The translations under genes and the position numbers were made by a program. This document shows, one piece after another, positions 1-8,741 of a stretch of DNA of 64,000 nucleotides. Position 1 is the first letter of the stretch, and each line of letters begins with the position of its first letter. The notes under the pieces are model-generated. The model ran no database searches, had not been told where the DNA came from, and saw only the letters and a list, made by a program, of their open reading frames with translations. The stretch is from Streptomyces cyaneochromogenes. GTDB taxonomy: Bacteria; Actinomycetota; Actinomycetes; Streptomycetales; Streptomycetaceae. Where the stretch lies: assembly GCF_003963535.1 (NCBI RefSeq), contig NZ_CP034539.1, forward strand, positions 3,348,001-3,412,000, written 5' to 3'.

Positions 1-335
1 GGCTGAACATGCAGTACTACAACGGCAGCATGTACGGCTGCTCCGGCGACTCCTACTCCGCCGGCACCGTCGAGGGCTTCGTCGCGCAGACGGACTGCCT
101 CGACAAGGGCCTCGTCATTCAAGGTACGACGATCAGGGTCCCGTACGACAAGCAGGTCCCGGGCCTGCCCGCCCAGCCGGGCGCGGGCGGCGGCCACATG
201 TCCCCGTCCCTCGTCGCCCAGGCCTGGCGGCACTACGGCACCGCGCTCAAGGGCCTGATGACCTGGTCGATCAACTGGGACGGCTCGAAGAACTGGACGT
301 TCGGCGACAACGTGAAGGCGCTGCAGGGACGTTGA
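1..335 (+). CDS. GH18 chitinase, C-terminal part (5' end outside window)
   Basis: The reading frame is open from the left edge (first whole codon at base 3) to TGA at 333-335, giving about 110 residues. It looks like the end of a secreted family-18 glycoside hydrolase that cleaves chitin. The MQYYNG segment fits the conserved M-x-Y-N strand near the active site of GH18 barrels, and LMTWSINWD fits the last barrel strand with its conserved tryptophan at the bottom of the -1 subsite. The catalytic DxxDxDxE motif and any signal peptide or carbohydrate-binding module would lie upstream, outside the window. The frame ends without an added C-terminal domain. The family call rests on these two motifs only. 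Confidence 0.85.
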   Translation, partial: LNMQYYNGSMYGCSGDSYSAGTVEGFVAQTDCLDKGLVIQGTTIRVPYDKQVPGLPAQPGAGGGHMSPSLVAQAWRHYGTALKGLMTWSINWDGSKNWTFGDNVKALQGR

Positions 336-368
336 GCCCCGAGCCGGCGGGAGGCCCTGGCCCGGCTC

Positions 369-1142
369 GTGCTCAGCCAGGCCGCGGCCGACCTCGCCCG
401 GGGGGCGGGCACGTTGGTGGTCACCCGCAACGACGCCGACACCGGCCCCGGCGGCCGGGTGAGCGAGGCCCGGCAGCTGGTGGAGCACGCCGAAGAGCTG
501 GTGGTGCGGGCGGTCGTGTTCGAGCGTGAGCGGGGCGCCTCGTGGGCGGACATCGCCCACTACCTCGACGTGACCCCGCAGGCGGCCGAGGCCCGTTACG
601 CACCCGAACTCGCGCGCTGGCGCGAGGCGTTGGCGGACCCATTCCCGTTGGACGAGGCCCGCGGCAGGTACGTCCGACGCCTGCCTCCCGCCGCGCACGC
701 CCCGGACGTCACCCGTCGCGAGCTCGATCTCTGGGCTCACTTCCACGTCACCATCAGGGACCTGTACGCGGTCGGGGCCGGGCTGCGCATGACCGACCCG
801 GCGCGGCGGGAGACGTACCCGGAGACCGAGCCGGACGAGATGACCGGCGCCGTCTGCGAGGAGTCCCGCCTCCGCCCCTTCGTCGAACTCCTCGCCGACT
901 ACGTCAACCACGCCTTCGACGACACCGACTGGGAGACGATCGAGATCGGCCTCGATCCGACCGACAACGAGGACCCGGACGCCTGGTACTCCTACCCGCT
1001 GACCGGCCCCGCCCACTCCCTGGAGATCCGCGTCGCGCGGGACGTCGAAGACGGTGACATGGTCTCGGTGGCCGTCAAGGGCGCCACCGCGGCCGACCTG
1101 CGCCTGCGCATCGACACCCTCTTCGCCGCCTTCGCCCGCTGA
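369..1142 (+). CDS. hypothetical protein with N-terminal helix-turn-helix-like segment
   Basis: This 257-residue ORF has no family I can name with certainty. It lies in the same frame as the chitinase tail, directly after its stop codon, so the start is uncertain: GTG at 369 is used, but CTG at 357 sits closer to a GGAGG-like sequence. Residues about 40-75 (an ERERGASWADIAHYLDVTP stretch followed by AAEARY) resemble the helix-turn-helix common in Streptomyces proteins that pair it with a small acidic C-terminal domain. The rest is acidic with several tryptophans and has no signal peptide or membrane helix. Its stop lies immediately before the end of the convergent LysE gene. Confidence 0.6.
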   Translation: MLSQAAADLARGAGTLVVTRNDADTGPGGRVSEARQLVEHAEELVVRAVVFERERGASWADIAHYLDVTPQAAEARYAPELARWREALADPFPLDEARGRYVRRLPPAAHAPDVTRRELDLWAHFHVTIRDLYAVGAGLRMTDPARRETYPETEPDEMTGAVCEESRLRPFVELLADYVNHAFDDTDWETIEIGLDPTDNEDPDAWYSYPLTGPAHSLEIRVARDVEDGDMVSVAVKGATAADLRLRIDTLFAAFAR

Positions 1143-1748
1143 TCACGTCCACGCGAGCTTGGCCCCCAGCGCCACGAACGCTCCCGCGAAGGTCCGCCGC
1201 AGCCACGCCATCACCCGGGGCCGGGAGATGACGTGATCGCGCACGGAGGCGGCGAGCACCCCGTACGCCGCGAAGACCGCGAACGTCATCGCCATGAACA
1301 CCGCGCTCAGCGCCAGCATGCGCGGCAGGGCGTTCGCCGCGCCCGGGTCCACGAACTGCGGGAGAAAGGCGAGGAAGAACATCGTCAGCTTCGGATTGAG
1401 GATGTTGATCAGCACTCCCCGCACGATCACCCGCCCCGAGGAGAGCGGCGCGGCGCCCTCGTCCACCGCGATGGCGTCCTTGTCCCTGAGCATGGCCCAA
1501 GCCATGTACAGCAGATAGGCGACCCCGGCGTACTTGAGGATCTGGAACGCGGTCGCACTCGCGTGCAGCAGCGCGGCCAGTCCGGTGATGGTGGCCAGCA
1601 TGTGCGGCACGATCCCGAGCGTGCAGGCGAAGGCGGCGACGACGCTTGCGCGGCGGCCGCGGGAGAGGCCTGCGGCGAGGGTGTAGACGACGCCGGTGCC
1701 GGGGGTGGCCACGACGACGAGGGTCGTGAGGAGAAAGGCGAGACTCAT
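1143..1748 (-). CDS. LysE/RhtB-family amino acid exporter
   Basis: A 201-residue integral membrane protein with about six hydrophobic helices, the usual length for the LysE/RhtB family that exports amino acids or their analogues by proton antiport. The N-terminal ATPGTGVVYTLAAGLSRGRR segment fits the conserved glycine-rich motif between helices 1 and 2, and ILNPKLTMFFLAFLPQF is the typical N-P-K motif of helix 4. The ATG at 1748 opens the protein directly with the first helix (MSLAFLLTTLVVVATPG). The substrate cannot be told from sequence. Convergent with the preceding ORF, with no gap between stop codons. Confidence 0.9.
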   Translation of the reverse strand: MSLAFLLTTLVVVATPGTGVVYTLAAGLSRGRRASVVAAFACTLGIVPHMLATITGLAALLHASATAFQILKYAGVAYLLYMAWAMLRDKDAIAVDEGAAPLSSGRVIVRGVLINILNPKLTMFFLAFLPQFVDPGAANALPRMLALSAVFMAMTFAVFAAYGVLAASVRDHVISRPRVMAWLRRTFAGAFVALGAKLAWT

Positions 1749-1964
1749 GCCGCCACCCTTGTGCCGCCGCACACGGGGATACAGGGCCAATCGACGGCCG
1801 GGCTGCTGGACCAATCGGAGGGCCGGGCGGCCCGTCCGAACCGTCCGACTCCGTTGGACACCCTCCCCCACCCCTCGGAGAATGGGATTTGTCGGCGAGC
1901 AGTCACTTCGGCGGCGCCTGCCGTCGGCCGCCCGGTGCTCATGCGCCGCCCGCGGGAGGCTGCC

Positions 1965-3074
1965 GTGATCGTTCGTATCGCCACCTTCAACGCGCAGAAC
2001 CTCTTCCGCCGTCCCAAGGCGTTCAACCTGGCGGACGCGACGCAGCGGAACGAGGTCCTCGCCGATTTCAGCACGCTGGTCTCGCTGCTGAACCTGACGA
2101 CCTACGACGCGCAGGACAAGGCACGGATCTCCGCGCTGGTGAAGAAGCACCGCGCCAACGCCTGGAACCCGGAGGACCCCCCGCCGATCTACATCAATGA
2201 GACCCGCCCGGGAAAGAAGTCCAGCCTGTTCAAGGAGCCGGGGTCCACGGAGATCAAGGCCACGGGCCGTGGCACATGGGCCGGCTGGGCCGAACTCGTA
2301 CGGGAGGAACTCGACACGGAGGCGGTGCGGAACACCGGCCGGGTGGTCGACGCGGTCGATGCCGACATCCTGGTCGTGGTGGAGGTCGAGGACCGGCTGA
2401 CCCTGGACCGCTTCAACCAGCAGATCCTGGCCGGCGTACTCGGCAAGCGGCCATACCCCTTCAACATGCTGATCGACGGCAACGACAGCCGCGGCATCGA
2501 CATCGGGATCCTCAGCCGCCACCCCATCACCTCCGTCCGGTCCCATCTCTTCGACCCCGACCCGGACCGTCCCGGCGAGCCGTTGTTCAGCCGTGACTGC
2601 CCCGAGTTCGAGATCGAGCTGAACGGGGCGCCTCTGATCGTTCTCGGCAACCACCTCAAGAGCAAGTTCATGGACGACCCGGCCCTGCGCCTGGCCCAGG
2701 CCAAGCGGGTCGCGGAGATCTACGAGGCCGCCCGGGAGCGCACGCCGCACGTCGTGGTCGCCGGAGACCTCAACGACGACCTGAAGAGCGAGCCCCTCGA
2801 GGTTCTCCTGGACACCGGCCTGCAGGACGTGATGACCCACTCCTCCTACCGGGGAGGCCCCGGCACACACGGCCAGTGCGACGAGCCGAGCGACAAACTC
2901 GACTACCTGCTGCTCCCGCCACCGCTGCGGCACCGGGTGCAGCACGTCGCCCTGGAGAAGCGCGGAATCTACTGGGAGCCGCCGCTCCCGGACACCAAGC
3001 GCTTCGAGGAAGTGACGTCAAAGATCAACGCGGCTTCGGACCATGCCGCGCTCTACGTCGATCTGGACTTCTGA
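1965..3074 (+). CDS. endonuclease/exonuclease/phosphatase (EEP) family protein
   Basis: A 369-residue protein of the DNase I-like EEP fold, a metal-dependent phosphodiesterase/phosphatase family. Visible motifs in order are FNAQNLF (first metal region), VVEVED (catalytic Glu), DIGILSR, NHLKSKF, AGDLNDD (the D-x-N pair) and SDHAAL (catalytic SDH) near the C-terminus. No signal peptide is visible, so it is probably cytoplasmic. The GTG at 1965 is preferred because GGGAGG lies five bases upstream and the protein then opens with MIVRIATFNAQN; an ATG at 1941 is in frame but lacks a good ribosome site. Whether it acts on nucleic acid, inositol phosphates or sphingomyelin-like lipids cannot be decided. 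Confidence 0.85.
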   Translation: MIVRIATFNAQNLFRRPKAFNLADATQRNEVLADFSTLVSLLNLTTYDAQDKARISALVKKHRANAWNPEDPPPIYINETRPGKKSSLFKEPGSTEIKATGRGTWAGWAELVREELDTEAVRNTGRVVDAVDADILVVVEVEDRLTLDRFNQQILAGVLGKRPYPFNMLIDGNDSRGIDIGILSRHPITSVRSHLFDPDPDRPGEPLFSRDCPEFEIELNGAPLIVLGNHLKSKFMDDPALRLAQAKRVAEIYEAARERTPHVVVAGDLNDDLKSEPLEVLLDTGLQDVMTHSSYRGGPGTHGQCDEPSDKLDYLLLPPPLRHRVQHVALEKRGIYWEPPLPDTKRFEEVTSKINAASDHAALYVDLDF

Positions 3075-3086
3075 AGGCCGGTTCCG

Positions 3087-3375
3087 CATGCCTGCGAGAT
3101 CGCCGCCGCGGTAGCCGCAGCGCCGGTCACGCTCGGGGTGTCGTCACTCCTGGGTCTGGCGGGCATCCAGGCCCGCCGTATCGCGGTGAAACGCATCCGT
3201 CCGGCGCCTCCACCTGTGGCACATGCTCAGCGGGCGAATGGCGGTACTGCCCGCACCCCAAGGCATCCACAGCCTCGCCCTCACCGACGACGCCCGTCTC
3301 CTGTCGGCCGGACGCGGCGGGATCCGGCACTTCCGGCTCGACCTCGCCGCCCTGTGGGCAAGAGCGGAGCGCTGA
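3087..3375 (+). pseudogene. probable remnant of a WD40-repeat protein gene
   Basis: Between the EEP gene and the DUF4394 gene lie 358 bases with no intact gene. From about 3205 to TGA at 3373-3375 one frame reads like the C-terminus of a bacterial WD40 protein: SLALTDDARLLSAGRGG is followed by IRHFRLD. From 3087 to about 3200 a different frame reads a hydrophobic helix (SSLLGLAGIQ) followed by a basic segment. Neither part has a convincing start, and the two frames do not join, so I read this as a decayed, frameshifted remnant. The blade-like sequence is short and the call tentative. Confidence 0.4.
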
Positions 3376-3432
3376 CCGACCCGGACGGGCCCCGGCGGCG
3401 TCGACACCCACCGGGAGCCCGAACCACCCCCC

Positions 3433-4344
3433 TCACCCCTGCCGCAACGGCACCGCCAAATCCACCACCTGCCGCCCCTGCGGGAAGGCCCCGGTCGAAG
3501 TCGCCCTACCCGTAAGCAGGTTGACCCGGAAGACCCGCGACCCGGTAACCGCATAACCGGTGTTGGTGCCCGAGTTCGCCGAGCTGTAGATGTCGAAGCC
3601 CGAGTCGCGCGGTACGTCCACGCCCGTCTTGCCGGTCGGGGCGAGGTTGCCCGCGTTGGCCGGGGACTGGACCGACACCTGGTCCTGGGTCGTGTCGAGG
3701 TCGAACAGGGTCGTGGCCGTCGTCGCGTCGAGGTCGTTGTTCGTGTACGCCGCGCCGGTCACGCCCGTCGCCGTCGCGCCGGTCGTCGCGGGCGGCACCG
3801 GCGGGTTGGTGAGGGTGCCGTCGACGGCCGTGGTGCCCGCGGCGGGGGCGCCCGCCGGGTCGTCGATGTTGTGGCGGAGGTTCTGGCCGGTGTCGCTGAT
3901 GACGCGCAGCCGGTTCGCGGCCGGGTTGAAGTCGACGCCGAAGCTGGTGCCCTGGAGGGCGACGCTCAGCTGAGAGACCTTCGTGGCCTTGGCGCCGATC
4001 TCGCGGATCGTGTAGACGCCGCCCTTGTCGCCGACGCCGTACAGCGTGTTGTTCTGCACCCGGAAGTCGATGCCGACGAGCCTGCTGTCGCCCTGGAGGC
4101 CGTTCACCTTGCCGAGCGGGAGGACGACGCCGGGCCGGTCGACGCGGAAGCGGACGAGACGCTGGTCGCCGGTCAGCCCGACGGCGACGAGCCGGTCAGC
4201 GGACGCCTGGGCCCGCCCGGCCGCGGTGCCGGACTGGGTCGAGAGCGCCGGAGAGGACCCGCTGTTGTCCTTCGCGGCGACAAAACCGATGGTGCCGACG
4301 GCCAGGGCCAGCGTGGTCACGCCGATGACTGCTTGCTTGCGCAT
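3433..4344 (-). CDS. secreted DUF4394 domain protein
   Basis: 303 residues starting at ATG 4344 with a clear Sec signal peptide (MRKQAVIGVTTLALAVGTIG, then FVAA). The mature part is a DUF4394-type beta-rich protein: repeated segments such as LVAVGLTGDQRLVRFRVDRP, LVGIDFRVQNNTLYGVGD and GTSFGVDFNPAANRLRVISD follow the propeller-like pattern of this family, and the end (RVNLLTGRATSTGAFP) is also typical. Cysteine-free. Function is unknown; members are extracellular and often annotated only by the domain. It lies downstream of glyS on the same strand but is separated from it by a strong terminator hairpin (4427-4471), so it is probably transcribed independently. Confidence 0.85.
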   Translation of the reverse strand: MRKQAVIGVTTLALAVGTIGFVAAKDNSGSSPALSTQSGTAAGRAQASADRLVAVGLTGDQRLVRFRVDRPGVVLPLGKVNGLQGDSRLVGIDFRVQNNTLYGVGDKGGVYTIREIGAKATKVSQLSVALQGTSFGVDFNPAANRLRVISDTGQNLRHNIDDPAGAPAAGTTAVDGTLTNPPVPPATTGATATGVTGAAYTNNDLDATTATTLFDLDTTQDQVSVQSPANAGNLAPTGKTGVDVPRDSGFDIYSSANSGTNTGYAVTGSRVFRVNLLTGRATSTGAFPQGRQVVDLAVPLRQG

Positions 4345-4426
4345 GATGCCCCCGTAAGAGACGCGTGGCCCCCTGCGGGCCGCGCATGCCTCCCCTTCGG
4401 AGCCGTATGCGCCCTGGATGGGCAAA

Positions 4427-4471
4427 ACCCCGGTTTCGTTACGTCTGTTACGTCCGTAACGAAACCGGGGT
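4427..4471 (-). terminator. rho-independent-type terminator of glyS
   Basis: A perfect 17-bp inverted repeat: arm 4427-4443 pairs with arm 4455-4471 around an 11-base loop. On the minus strand it begins 12 bases after the glyS stop codon and is followed by four Ts, then GCC. Stem strength and position make it a convincing terminator for glyS. The short T tract is normal for high-GC actinobacteria. Confidence 0.85.
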
Positions 4472-4482
4472 CTTCAGCAGAG

Positions 4483-5865
4483 TCAGGCGCCGACCAGCCG
4501 GCCCGCCAGGTAGCCCTCGATCTGGTCCAGCGACACGCGCTCCTGCTTCATCGAGTCACGCTCACGGACCGTCACCGCGTTGTCGTCCAGCGTGTCGAAG
4601 TCGACCGTCACGCAGTACGGCGTACCGATCTCGTCCTGGCGGCGGTAGCGGCGGCCGATCGCGCCTGCGTCGTCGAACTCGATGTTCCAGTTCTGGCGGA
4701 GCGCCTGCGCGAGGCCCTTGGCCTTCGGGGACAGCTCGGGGTTGCGGGAGAGCGGGAGCACCGCGACCTTCACCGGGGCCAGGCGGTGGTCGAGACGCAG
4801 CACCGTGCGCTTCTCCATCTTGCCCTTGGCGTTCGGCGCCTCGTCCTCGACGTAGGCGTCGAGCAGGAACGCCAGCATCGCGCGGCCGACACCGGCCGCC
4901 GGCTCGATGACGTACGGCGTCCAGCGCTCGCCGGCCTCCTGGTCGAAGTAGGAGAGGTCCTGGCCGGAGGCCTTGGAGTGAGCGCCGAGGTCGTAGTCGG
5001 TGCGGTTGGCGACGCCCTCAAGCTCGCCCCACTCGTTGCCGCCGAACTGGAAGCGGTACTCGATGTCAGCGGTGCGCTTGGAGTAGTGGGAGAGCTTCTC
5101 CTTCGGGTGCTCGTACCACCGCATGTTCTCCTCGCGCAGGCCCAGGCCGGTGTACCAGTTCCAGCGCTGCTCCATCCAGTACTCCTGCCACTTCTCGTCC
5201 TCGCCCGGCTTGACGAAGAACTCCATCTCCATCTGCTCGAACTCGCGGGTGCGGAAGATGAAGTTGCCGGGCGTGATCTCGTTGCGGAAGGACTTGCCCA
5301 TCTGCGCGATGCCGAACGGCGGCTTGCGGCGCGAAGTAGTCTGCACCTGGGCGAAGTTGGTGAAGATGCCCTGGGCGGTCTCCGGGCGCAGGTAGGCGAT
5401 GGAGCCGCTGTCCTGCGTCGGGCCGAGGTGGGTGGAGAGCAGACCCGAGAACTGCTTGGGCTCGGTGAACTGGCCCTTGTTGCCGCAGTTCGGGCAGTTG
5501 ATGTCGGCGAGGCCGTTCTCCGGGAGGTGGCCCTTCTTCGCCTCGTACGCCTCCTCGAGGTGGTCCGCGCGGAACCGCTTGTGGCAGGAGGTGCACTCGG
5601 TGAGCGGGTCCGTGAAAGTGGCGACGTGGCCGGAGGCGACCCAGACCTCGGGGGCCAGGATCACGGACGAGTCGATACCGACCACGTCCTCGCGCGACGT
5701 CACCATGTAGCGCCACCACTGGCGCTTCAGGTTCTCCTTGAGCTCGACACCCAGCGGCCCGTAGTCCCAGGCGGCGCGCTGGCCGCCGTAGATCTCACTG
5801 CAGGGGAATACGAAGCCACGGCGCTTGCTCAGGCTGACGATGGTGTCGATCTTGTCGGCGGCCAC
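4483..5865 (-). CDS. glyS: glycine--tRNA ligase
   Basis: A 460-residue class II aminoacyl-tRNA synthetase of the homodimeric bacterial/eukaryotic type that charges tRNA-Gly with glycine. The N-terminus ([20 protein letters not shown]) and the motif 2 region [20 protein letters not shown] are characteristic. A zinc-binding insertion is visible as CTSCHKRF and CPNCGNKG (about residues 98-150). The C-terminal anticodon-binding domain contains [20 protein letters not shown]. The length is as expected for actinobacteria. The start is GTG 5865 ([10 protein letters not shown]). It is divergent from the zinc-uptake operon; in mycobacteria too, glyS lies next to zur, which supports conserved gene order. 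Confidence 0.97.
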   Translation of the reverse strand: MAADKIDTIVSLSKRRGFVFPCSEIYGGQRAAWDYGPLGVELKENLKRQWWRYMVTSREDVVGIDSSVILAPEVWVASGHVATFTDPLTECTSCHKRFRADHLEEAYEAKKGHLPENGLADINCPNCGNKGQFTEPKQFSGLLSTHLGPTQDSGSIAYLRPETAQGIFTNFAQVQTTSRRKPPFGIAQMGKSFRNEITPGNFIFRTREFEQMEMEFFVKPGEDEKWQEYWMEQRWNWYTGLGLREENMRWYEHPKEKLSHYSKRTADIEYRFQFGGNEWGELEGVANRTDYDLGAHSKASGQDLSYFDQEAGERWTPYVIEPAAGVGRAMLAFLLDAYVEDEAPNAKGKMEKRTVLRLDHRLAPVKVAVLPLSRNPELSPKAKGLAQALRQNWNIEFDDAGAIGRRYRRQDEIGTPYCVTVDFDTLDDNAVTVRERDSMKQERVSLDQIEGYLAGRLVGA

Positions 5866-5990
5866 GGTGCTCTCTTCATTACGACGACGGGCGACGAAGC
5901 GAGGCGCTTCACAGCGAATGCTTCAGGGTACCGGCGGGGGCTGGCCCTCAACCAAATCGGTTGCCCTCTGTGGACAGCCGCTCACGGTTG

Positions 5991-6028
5991 TTGACAATGG
6001 TTTCCATATTTGCTGAAAATGAGTGTCA
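5991..6028 (+). promoter_or_regulatory. znuA promoter with two Zur-box-like palindromes
   Basis: Two 15-bp sequences fit the actinobacterial Zur box TGAAAATGATTTTCA as I remember it: TGACAATGGTTTCCA at 5992-6006 (12 of 15) and TGAAAATGAGTGTCA at 6014-6028 (13 of 15). They overlap a candidate promoter with -35 TTGACA at 5991-5996, a 17-base spacer and a -10-like TGAAAA at 6014-6019. Repressor bound here would block polymerase directly, as expected for zinc-replete repression of a zinc importer. Confidence 0.7.
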
Positions 6029-6993
6029 TGAACGTACGACGACACCACATATCCGGGGTTGCCATCGCCGCCGTGACCGCCCTCGGTCTCGGCACGCTGT
6101 CCGCCTGCTCCTCGGACAGCGCGGCGGTCGGCAACACGGAGAAGTTCGACGTCGTCGCGTCGTTCTACCCGATGGCCTTCCTCGCCGAGCGGATAGGCGG
6201 CGACCATGTGAAGGTCACCAGTCTGACCGAGCCCGGCCAGGAGCCGCACGACCTGGAGGTCAGCGCGCAGCAGCGGGCGCAGATCGAGGAGTCCGACGCG
6301 GCTCTGTACCTCAAGGGTCTCCAGCCGGCCGTCGACGAGGCCGTGTCCCAGTCCGGCGCCAAGACCAAGATCGACGCCGCCACGCTCACCAAGCTCGAGG
6401 ACCACGGCAGCCTTGAGGACAGCCATGAGCACGAGGGCGAGGAGGCGCACTCCGAGGAGGAAGAGGAGCACGCCCTCGACCCGCACGTCTGGCTGGACCC
6501 GGTGAAGTACGCCGAGATCGCCAAGGGTGTCGGCGCGGCCTTCGAGAAGGCCGACCCGGACCACGCCGCCGACTACAAGAAGAACACCGACGCGCTGGTC
6601 AAGAAGCTCGACGGTCTCAACACCCAGTTCGCGGACGGGCTGAAGGACACCAAGACCAAGGTCTTCTTCACCAACCACGCCGCCTTCGGCTACCTCGCCG
6701 AGCGCTACGGCCTGACCATGGAGGCCATCGCCGGTCTCGACCCGGAGAGCGAGCCCAGCCCGGCCCGGATCAAGGAGCTCCAGCAGGAGGCCAAGGCCGA
6801 CGGCGTGACCACCGTCTTCTACGAGACACTGGTGTCCGACAAGACCGCGAAGACCCTCGCCGACGACGCCGGCCTGAAGACGGACGTGCTCGATCCGCTG
6901 GAGGGCATCACCGACAAGTCCAAGGGCGACGACTACTTCTCGGTCATGGAGGCCAACCTCACGGCCCTGAAGACGGCCCTGGGAGCCAAGTGA
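6028..6993 (+). CDS. znuA: zinc ABC transporter substrate-binding lipoprotein
   Basis: A 321-residue ZnuA-type metal-binding lipoprotein. A signal peptide ends in the lipobox LSAC, so it is probably anchored outside the membrane. Candidate zinc ligands are His in EPHDLEV, His in DPHVWLDP, His in NHAAFGYLAERY and the acidic residue near FYETLVSDK. A His/Glu-rich flexible loop (HEHEGEEAHSEEEEEH, about residues 135-150) is typical of zinc rather than manganese binders. ATG 6028 is chosen: upstream in-frame TTG 6010 and ATG 6019 lie inside the predicted promoter/Zur box, and no ribosome-binding site precedes any of the three. If the -10 at 6014 is right, the transcript would be leaderless. First gene of znuA-znuC-znuB. 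Confidence 0.95.
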   Translation: MNVRRHHISGVAIAAVTALGLGTLSACSSDSAAVGNTEKFDVVASFYPMAFLAERIGGDHVKVTSLTEPGQEPHDLEVSAQQRAQIEESDAALYLKGLQPAVDEAVSQSGAKTKIDAATLTKLEDHGSLEDSHEHEGEEAHSEEEEEHALDPHVWLDPVKYAEIAKGVGAAFEKADPDHAADYKKNTDALVKKLDGLNTQFADGLKDTKTKVFFTNHAAFGYLAERYGLTMEAIAGLDPESEPSPARIKELQQEAKADGVTTVFYETLVSDKTAKTLADDAGLKTDVLDPLEGITDKSKGDDYFSVMEANLTALKTALGAK

Positions 6994-7013
6994 CCGACCC
7001 CATGGAGGACGGC

Positions 7014-7781
7014 ATGACCGAGCCCGTCATATCGCTGCGCGGCGTCCGCGCCGAGCTGGGCTCGCGCCCCGTCCTGCGCGGCATCGACCTCACCGTGAAC
7101 CGCGGTGAGGTCGTCGCGCTGCTCGGCGCGAACGGCTCCGGCAAGTCGACGGCCGTACGCAGCGTCATCGGCCAGGTGCCGGTCAGCGCCGGCGAGATCG
7201 AGCTGTTCGGCACCCCGCGGGCGCGCTTCCGCGACTGGGCGCGGGTCGGGTACGTCCCGCAGCGCACGACGGCCGCGGGCGGCGTCCCGGCCACGGTGAC
7301 GGAGATCGTCTCGTCCGGCCGCCTGTCCCGCACCCGCTTCGGCGTCTTCCGCAAGGCCGACCGCGCGGCCGTACGGCATGCCTTGGAGCTGGTCGGCATG
7401 GCCGACCGCGCCAAGGACTCCGTGGACGCCCTCTCCGGCGGCCAGCACCAGCGGGTGCTCATCGCCCGCGCCCTGGCCTCCGACCCCGAACTGCTGATCA
7501 TGGACGAGCCGATGGCGGGCGTGGACCTGGCCAGCCAGGAAGTGCTCGCGCGCACCCTCCGGGAGCAGGTCGCGGCCGGTGCGACGGTCCTCCTCGTGCT
7601 GCACGAACTGGGCCCCCTGGAGCCCTTGATCGACCGCGCGGTGGTCCTGCGCGACGGCTGCGTCCTGCACGACGGCCCGCCCCCGAAGGCCGTCGGCCAG
7701 CACGCGCTGCCCGGCCACGACCACGTACACCCGCACGCGGCTCACGACGCCGAACCGATCCGGACGGGACTGCTGAGCTGA
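7014..7781 (+). CDS. znuC: zinc ABC transporter ATP-binding protein
   Basis: A 255-residue ABC ATPase. Walker A is GANGSGKST, the signature is LSGGQHQR, Walker B is LLIMDEP and the H-loop is LVLHELG. It energises the ZnuB permease for zinc import. ATG 7014 is preferred because GGAGG lies five bases upstream; the frame also allows GTG 6990, which overlaps the znuA stop, and ATG 7002. A His-rich C-terminal tail (HDHVHPHAAHD) is visible and may sense or buffer zinc, as in some ZnuC proteins. Its stop overlaps the znuB start by one base, which indicates translational coupling. Confidence 0.94.
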   Translation: MTEPVISLRGVRAELGSRPVLRGIDLTVNRGEVVALLGANGSGKSTAVRSVIGQVPVSAGEIELFGTPRARFRDWARVGYVPQRTTAAGGVPATVTEIVSSGRLSRTRFGVFRKADRAAVRHALELVGMADRAKDSVDALSGGQHQRVLIARALASDPELLIMDEPMAGVDLASQEVLARTLREQVAAGATVLLVLHELGPLEPLIDRAVVLRDGCVLHDGPPPKAVGQHALPGHDHVHPHAAHDAEPIRTGLLS

Positions 7782-8683
7782 TGGACTTCCTGAACTACGA
7801 CTTCATGCAGCGGGCGCTGCTCGCCGCGGTCCTGGTCGGCATCACGGCACCCGCCGTGGGCATCTATCTGGTCCAGCGCCGCCAGGCCCTGATGGGCGAC
7901 GGAATCGGCCACGTCGCGATGACCGGTGTCGGCCTGGGCTTCCTGCTCTCCTGGTCCCCGGTGTGGATGGCGACGCTGGTCTCCGTCCTCGGCGCGGTCC
8001 TGATGGAGCTGATCCGCTGGTACGGCCGCACCCGTGGCGACATCGCCCTCGCGATGCTCTTCTACGGCGGTATGGCCGGCGGCGTGATGTTCATCAACCT
8101 CGCGCCGACGGGCTCGAACGCGAACCTGACGTCGTACCTGTTCGGTTCGTTGTCGACCGTGAGCGAGTCGGACGTGACCGCGATCGTTCTGCTCGCCGCC
8201 TTCGTGGTGTTGGTCACCCTCGGTCTGCGCCGCCAGCTGTTCGCGGTGAGCCAGGACGAGGAGTTCGCGAGGGTCACCGGGCTTCCGGTGCGCGCCCTGA
8301 ACCTGCTCACGGCGATCACGGCGGCGGTGACCGTGACCGTCGCCATGCGGGTGGTCGGCCTGCTGCTGGTCAGCGCGCTGATGGTCGTCCCTGTGGCGGC
8401 GGCCCAGCAGTTGAGCCGCAGCTTCGCTGCGACGTTCGCGATCGCCGTCGGCATCGGCGTCACGGTGACGATCGGCGGCACGGTCACGTCCTACTACCAG
8501 GACGTCCCGCCCGGCGCGACCATCGTGCTGCTGACCATCGGCGCGTTCATCGCGCTGACGGCGCTGGCGGCCCCGCTGGCCCGCCGCAGAGCCCGTGCCA
8601 TGGCCACAGGGGAGCCCGCCGGTGACCCGGCGGAGTGCGCGATTCCGGCCAGCCGGGAATCCGACGGAAAGGTCGGCGTCTGA
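7781..8683 (+). CDS. znuB: zinc ABC transporter permease
   Basis: A 300-residue ABC-3 family permease with about eight hydrophobic helices. The start MDFLNYDFMQRALLAAVLVG and the stretch YLVQRRQALMGDGIGHVAMT are highly characteristic of ZnuB/MntB permeases; the latter is the cytoplasmic coupling region near the N-terminus. It forms the membrane channel of the ZnuABC importer. The last 40 or so residues (RRRARAMATGEPAGDPAECA and beyond) are a hydrophilic tail. ATG 7781 overlaps the znuC stop by one base. zur follows 58 bases downstream. Confidence 0.95.
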   Translation: MDFLNYDFMQRALLAAVLVGITAPAVGIYLVQRRQALMGDGIGHVAMTGVGLGFLLSWSPVWMATLVSVLGAVLMELIRWYGRTRGDIALAMLFYGGMAGGVMFINLAPTGSNANLTSYLFGSLSTVSESDVTAIVLLAAFVVLVTLGLRRQLFAVSQDEEFARVTGLPVRALNLLTAITAAVTVTVAMRVVGLLLVSALMVVPVAAAQQLSRSFAATFAIAVGIGVTVTIGGTVTSYYQDVPPGATIVLLTIGAFIALTALAAPLARRRARAMATGEPAGDPAECAIPASRESDGKVGV

Positions 8684-8741
8684 CCGCTGTGGGTCCGGGC
8701 TGGCACAATGGCCCGGCAAGTGCAGACGTGAGGAGGCAACG

